From positions 1 to 63,178 of the forward strand of contig JANDJZ010001757.1 in assembly GCA_027943245.1 (NCBI GenBank): a stretch of DNA of 63,178 bases, in the 5' to 3' direction. Below, piece after piece: positions 60,593 to 63,178 of this stretch; position 1 is the first letter of the stretch; each line of letters begins with the position of its first letter. The position numbers and the translations under genes are program-made. Source of the stretch: Acanthamoeba sp. SK_2022b. Lineage: Eukaryota > Discosea > Longamoebia > Acanthamoebidae. Below the pieces are notes generated by a model that did not search any database, was not told the origin of the DNA, and saw only the letters and a list, made by a program, of their open reading frames with translations.

Positions 60593-61675
60593 CCTCTAAC
60601 CCCGCATACTGGCAATTTATATTTCTCTCTCTGGCGACCTGTGTCTCTCCAACCACAGTAAAAACAGGACTTGATATTTCTAATCTTTTAGCCCCAGCAT
60701 TTTTTAAACGTTGAATAATTTCATCTGGATTTATATCTCTTCCCATAACCGAACGTTGCCATTGTTTATACTCATCAATAGCTTTCTCAACCTCACTTTG
60801 AATTAAAGTTGTTCTGTTTTTGTCCGATGAGTTAATCCAGTATTTAATTATTATATCGTATTCAATGCTCTCTGGTTTCTTAACAAGAACTTTATCTGTG
60901 AATGGTCGAATATTAGTTGCAGAGAGAACGCTATTTATCTGCTCTAATAGTTCATCAGAAGGTATATCTCCGTTCTCTAACAAAGAACGGATTTCTACAA
61001 TTCCGGGCGATGGTGTATATACATTCACATCTTTTATATTCTGATTGGCTGTTCTTGTCCAATATTTATAAGAATCCTCCAGTCAGGGACTGAGACGTTT
61101 GTTATATGATTATGATGATAGTCGAAATTAGATGTTGTTACATTCCTTACGCTGGAAACATACGGCAACGGAGTCACCAACTCATTTATTTGCCCTGGTA
61201 AAAAGCCATTCCCAGATAAACCAGGTATAACAGCATATCCTGAGACTGTACCAACTGTTTTCCCAGCAGGTATTTCCAACAAAATATCTGTTTGGAAAAT
61301 AACACCATTTCCAGTTGAAACTTGAGTGCCAGCAGGTATTGTATATATCCCCGATAATTTTGTTGACAGATTAAACTCAAATGTAGTCAAGGCAGATTGA
61401 GCTTCCAGCCTAGGCGTATCCGTCAGATAGCCTATATGGTCGAGATATTCACCTTCACCATATGTAAGAAGGTTTTGTTTTGCAGAAAAATCGATAGCTT
61501 TTCTTTGCTGTATAATAATCTCACACAATGATAAGATGAATAATCTACGTGGATCAGCAGGTGCTAATGTTTCACCTGTTATACTCTCAAAAGCCCTGAT
61601 TGAACGAGTTGTTATATCAGTCGGGTTAGAATCTGCGAAAGTAATATCTGGCAAACCACCACGCGGCAACGTCAT
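60585..61675 (-). pseudogene. J: Baseplate protein J, broken by a garbled block
   Basis: Same as 14158-15282 except at 61083-61127, where about 45 unrelated bases replace about 80. The frame breaks into 61034-61675 and 60585-61028. The first copy is intact, so this is most likely an assembly error near the contig end. Confidence 0.75.
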
Positions 61676-61992
61676 TCTCTAACTCCTATCACAAGTTTTG
61701 GCCTAATAAAACCATCAGAAACGTCCGTTCTTTCAAAAGTAACAGAATGGATAATCGCTCTAGGCTCAAACTCACTAATTTTTTGAATTATTTCTCGTGT
61801 TGCTGTAGCAATAAAAATTGGACTGGGGCTATCAACAAGACTTGAATTAACTCCTAATTTTCTGGCATATGGTACAGTGCCAATCTGAGTGTTAATAATA
61901 GTAGAGACATTTTGCAAAACTTCTTCTACAACTGTTTTGGGCGACCAATCAATCGAGTAAGAAGGTGATAATATGGTAAACGTATTATTCAT
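61672..61992 (-). CDS. W: Baseplate protein W (second pass)
   Basis: Identical to 15279-15599. Confidence 0.85.
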   Translation of the reverse strand: MNNTFTILSPSYSIDWSPKTVVEEVLQNVSTIINTQIGTVPYARKLGVNSSLVDSPSPIFIATATREIIQKISEFEPRAIIHSVTFERTDVSDGFIRPKLVIGVRE

Positions 61993-62456
61993 AATAATTT
62001 ACCTAACGCACTTCTAGTTTTTGACTCTATATTGCCAGCAATATCAACTAATGCTTCTTTCAGAGAGGTCTGTCCGACTTCCTGTAATTTAATGCCGACG
62101 ATAATCACTCGCGGATTCCCAGTTGGACCGAAATAAGTCCATGATTCCTCTATATCTGTAATTATAAAATTACCAAAATACTGAATACCAATTACAACAG
62201 GATTTACTTCCTGAATTGATTGCATCGTCCTAAGTAATGAAAGCGCAGCCAATGGAACAATGCCAAGTGTTGTATCCAACCGCATATTAAAACTAACTTC
62301 ATCCAGATCTGGACCTATATCCTCCAGAACAGGTTTAAGCCCAATAACATCATGGCGCGCTACACGACGCTTTGACGTCCTTTTAAAATTGTTGAACGTA
62401 TTCACTACTATTGATGAGGCAACAAAAGGCATTGTACCAAGCATACCCACAATCAT
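61989..62456 (-). CDS. U: gpU-family tail protein (second pass)
   Basis: Identical to 15596-16063. Confidence 0.75.
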   Translation of the reverse strand: MIVGMLGTMPFVASSIVVNTFNNFKRTSKRRVARHDVIGLKPVLEDIGPDLDEVSFNMRLDTTLGIVPLAALSLLRTMQSIQEVNPVVIGIQYFGNFIITDIEESWTYFGPTGNPRVIIVGIKLQEVGQTSLKEALVDIAGNIESKTRSALGKLL

Positions 62457-63073
62457 GCCTGAGCCTCCGTTGTCGGAGCGTATTCCCCCTGAGCTGTGTG
62501 ATGGTGGCCTTTAGATTTAATCCCATCAACATCTATATCACCACCAACAACCTTAACATTCCCAGAAATTGTAGCTGCAACACCTCCAGCAGAAGATCCT
62601 TTCATTCCACCTTTGAAGGTTAGTAATCCTTCAACTGTAGCATTTCCGGTAATGATGGTTTCTGGAGCATCAATAGTTACGGTTCCTGTAGCCTTAACGG
62701 TTACATCTCCGACAGCATCAACAAGGAGTAAATTAGATTCTCTGTCTATCTCAATACGAGTTCCGTTATTAAATCTAATTACGCGTTTATTAACAGTATT
62801 AGATGGCGGCTTCTGTGTTTCATCATAAAAACTACCAAGAATAAAACCTTGTTGCGGCCCTGCGGGATGAAAGATACACAAAACTTGCTCACCAATATCT
62901 GGCATCCAGTAATCAGCATTCTTATCTGTATTTTTCACAATAACTGATAACTTTGCCGAAGTGACGTTATCCTGATCATCGAAAGTAACTCTTGCTGTAA
63001 CATCACCATCATCAATATCAGAAACAACGCCAACTCTTATAGTCTGACGTAATAATGTTTCTAAATCATTCAT
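62453..63073 (-). CDS. V: Baseplate spike V (second pass)
   Basis: Identical to 16060-16680. Confidence 0.92.
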   Translation of the reverse strand: MNDLETLLRQTIRVGVVSDIDDGDVTARVTFDDQDNVTSAKLSVIVKNTDKNADYWMPDIGEQVLCIFHPAGPQQGFILGSFYDETQKPPSNTVNKRVIRFNNGTRIEIDRESNLLLVDAVGDVTVKATGTVTIDAPETIITGNATVEGLLTFKGGMKGSSAGGVAATISGNVKVVGGDIDVDGIKSKGHHHTAQGEYAPTTEAQA

Positions 63074-63075
63074 AA

Positions 63076-63178
63076 TTAATACCCATTAATTACTCTTCGG
63101 ACATCAATCGAGGTGGTATAACCACTAGCCCCAATTGAATGCACAGCTTTCGATATAAGATATTTTCCAGAAAATGAA
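63076..63178 (-). CDS. D: Tail hub protein D, C-terminal end cut by the window edge
   Basis: Matches the last ~33 codons of 16683-17684; the rest lies beyond the window. Confidence 0.85.
   Translation of the reverse strand, partial: SFSGKYLISKAVHSIGASGYTTSIDVRRVINGY

Overview
The window reads as one circular temperate phage genome that also carries a plasmid maintenance system (a phage-plasmid) of the Enterobacteriaceae, written out 1.3 times. Bases 1-9,480 recur at 48,037-57,516 with a constant offset of 48,036, and 12,110-17,787 recurs, with small differences, up to the end of the window. The unit is therefore about 48.0 kb and the 15 kb overlap is most likely an unresolved circular long-read assembly; the second copy holds errors (garbled block in gene J, shortened invertible segment). 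An enteric host is suggested by an IncFII-type RepA with an antisense copy-control RNA, a Gin/Cin/Hin-type invertase with gix/cix-like sites, a c4-icd-ant immunity region of the P1/P22/P4 kind, and an ileX-like tRNA-Ile(CAT).

Layout of the unit (first-copy coordinates). Partition: parA (47,724-48,392, truncated again at 1-356) and a small ribbon-helix-helix-like partner (400-648). Immunity and accessory genes: XRE regulators, c4-like antisense RNA, ash-like ORF, icd, antirepressor (2,300-3,900), a HigBA-type toxin-antitoxin pair (5,586-6,238), two small plasmid genes. Replication: a hairpin cluster with a DnaA box (7,100-7,560) downstream of repA (7,695-8,675). Host range: invertase (8,857-9,411) and an invertible tail-fibre segment (9,476-12,109). 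The minus strand then carries P2-like contractile-tail and baseplate genes (I, J, W, U, V, D, X, tape measure, E/E' frameshift pair, tube, sheath; 13.6-23.1 kb), lambda-like head genes (major capsid, decoration, ClpP-like protease, portal, terminases; 24.6-31.4 kb) and three ParB/Srx-domain genes, one with a methyltransferase domain (31.4-35.3 kb). Further along are small hypotheticals, an MT-A70 methyltransferase, the tRNA, spanins, endolysin and holins (36-40 kb), an early operon (40.2-46.3 kb), and the divergent CI-like repressor (46,459-47,121).

How it fits together. A 15-bp palindrome (ACCAC-N5-GTGGT) occurs at the repressor/early promoter region, at the gene after the repressor, at the c4-icd-ant promoter and inside the putative repA promoter. 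One repressor may thus link lysogeny, antirepression and plasmid replication. The repressor has an S24-like C-terminal domain without a recognisable Ser/Lys dyad, which fits induction by the antirepressor rather than by RecA cleavage. A second network is made of an AT-rich 16-mer, TTATAGATTTATATAA, exact at five loci and degenerate at three more, at the par operon and upstream of several early or accessory genes. At three of these loci it lies in a repeated promoter-leader cassette of about 110 bp. Structural genes look more AT-rich than the plasmid and early genes, in keeping with a mosaic origin.
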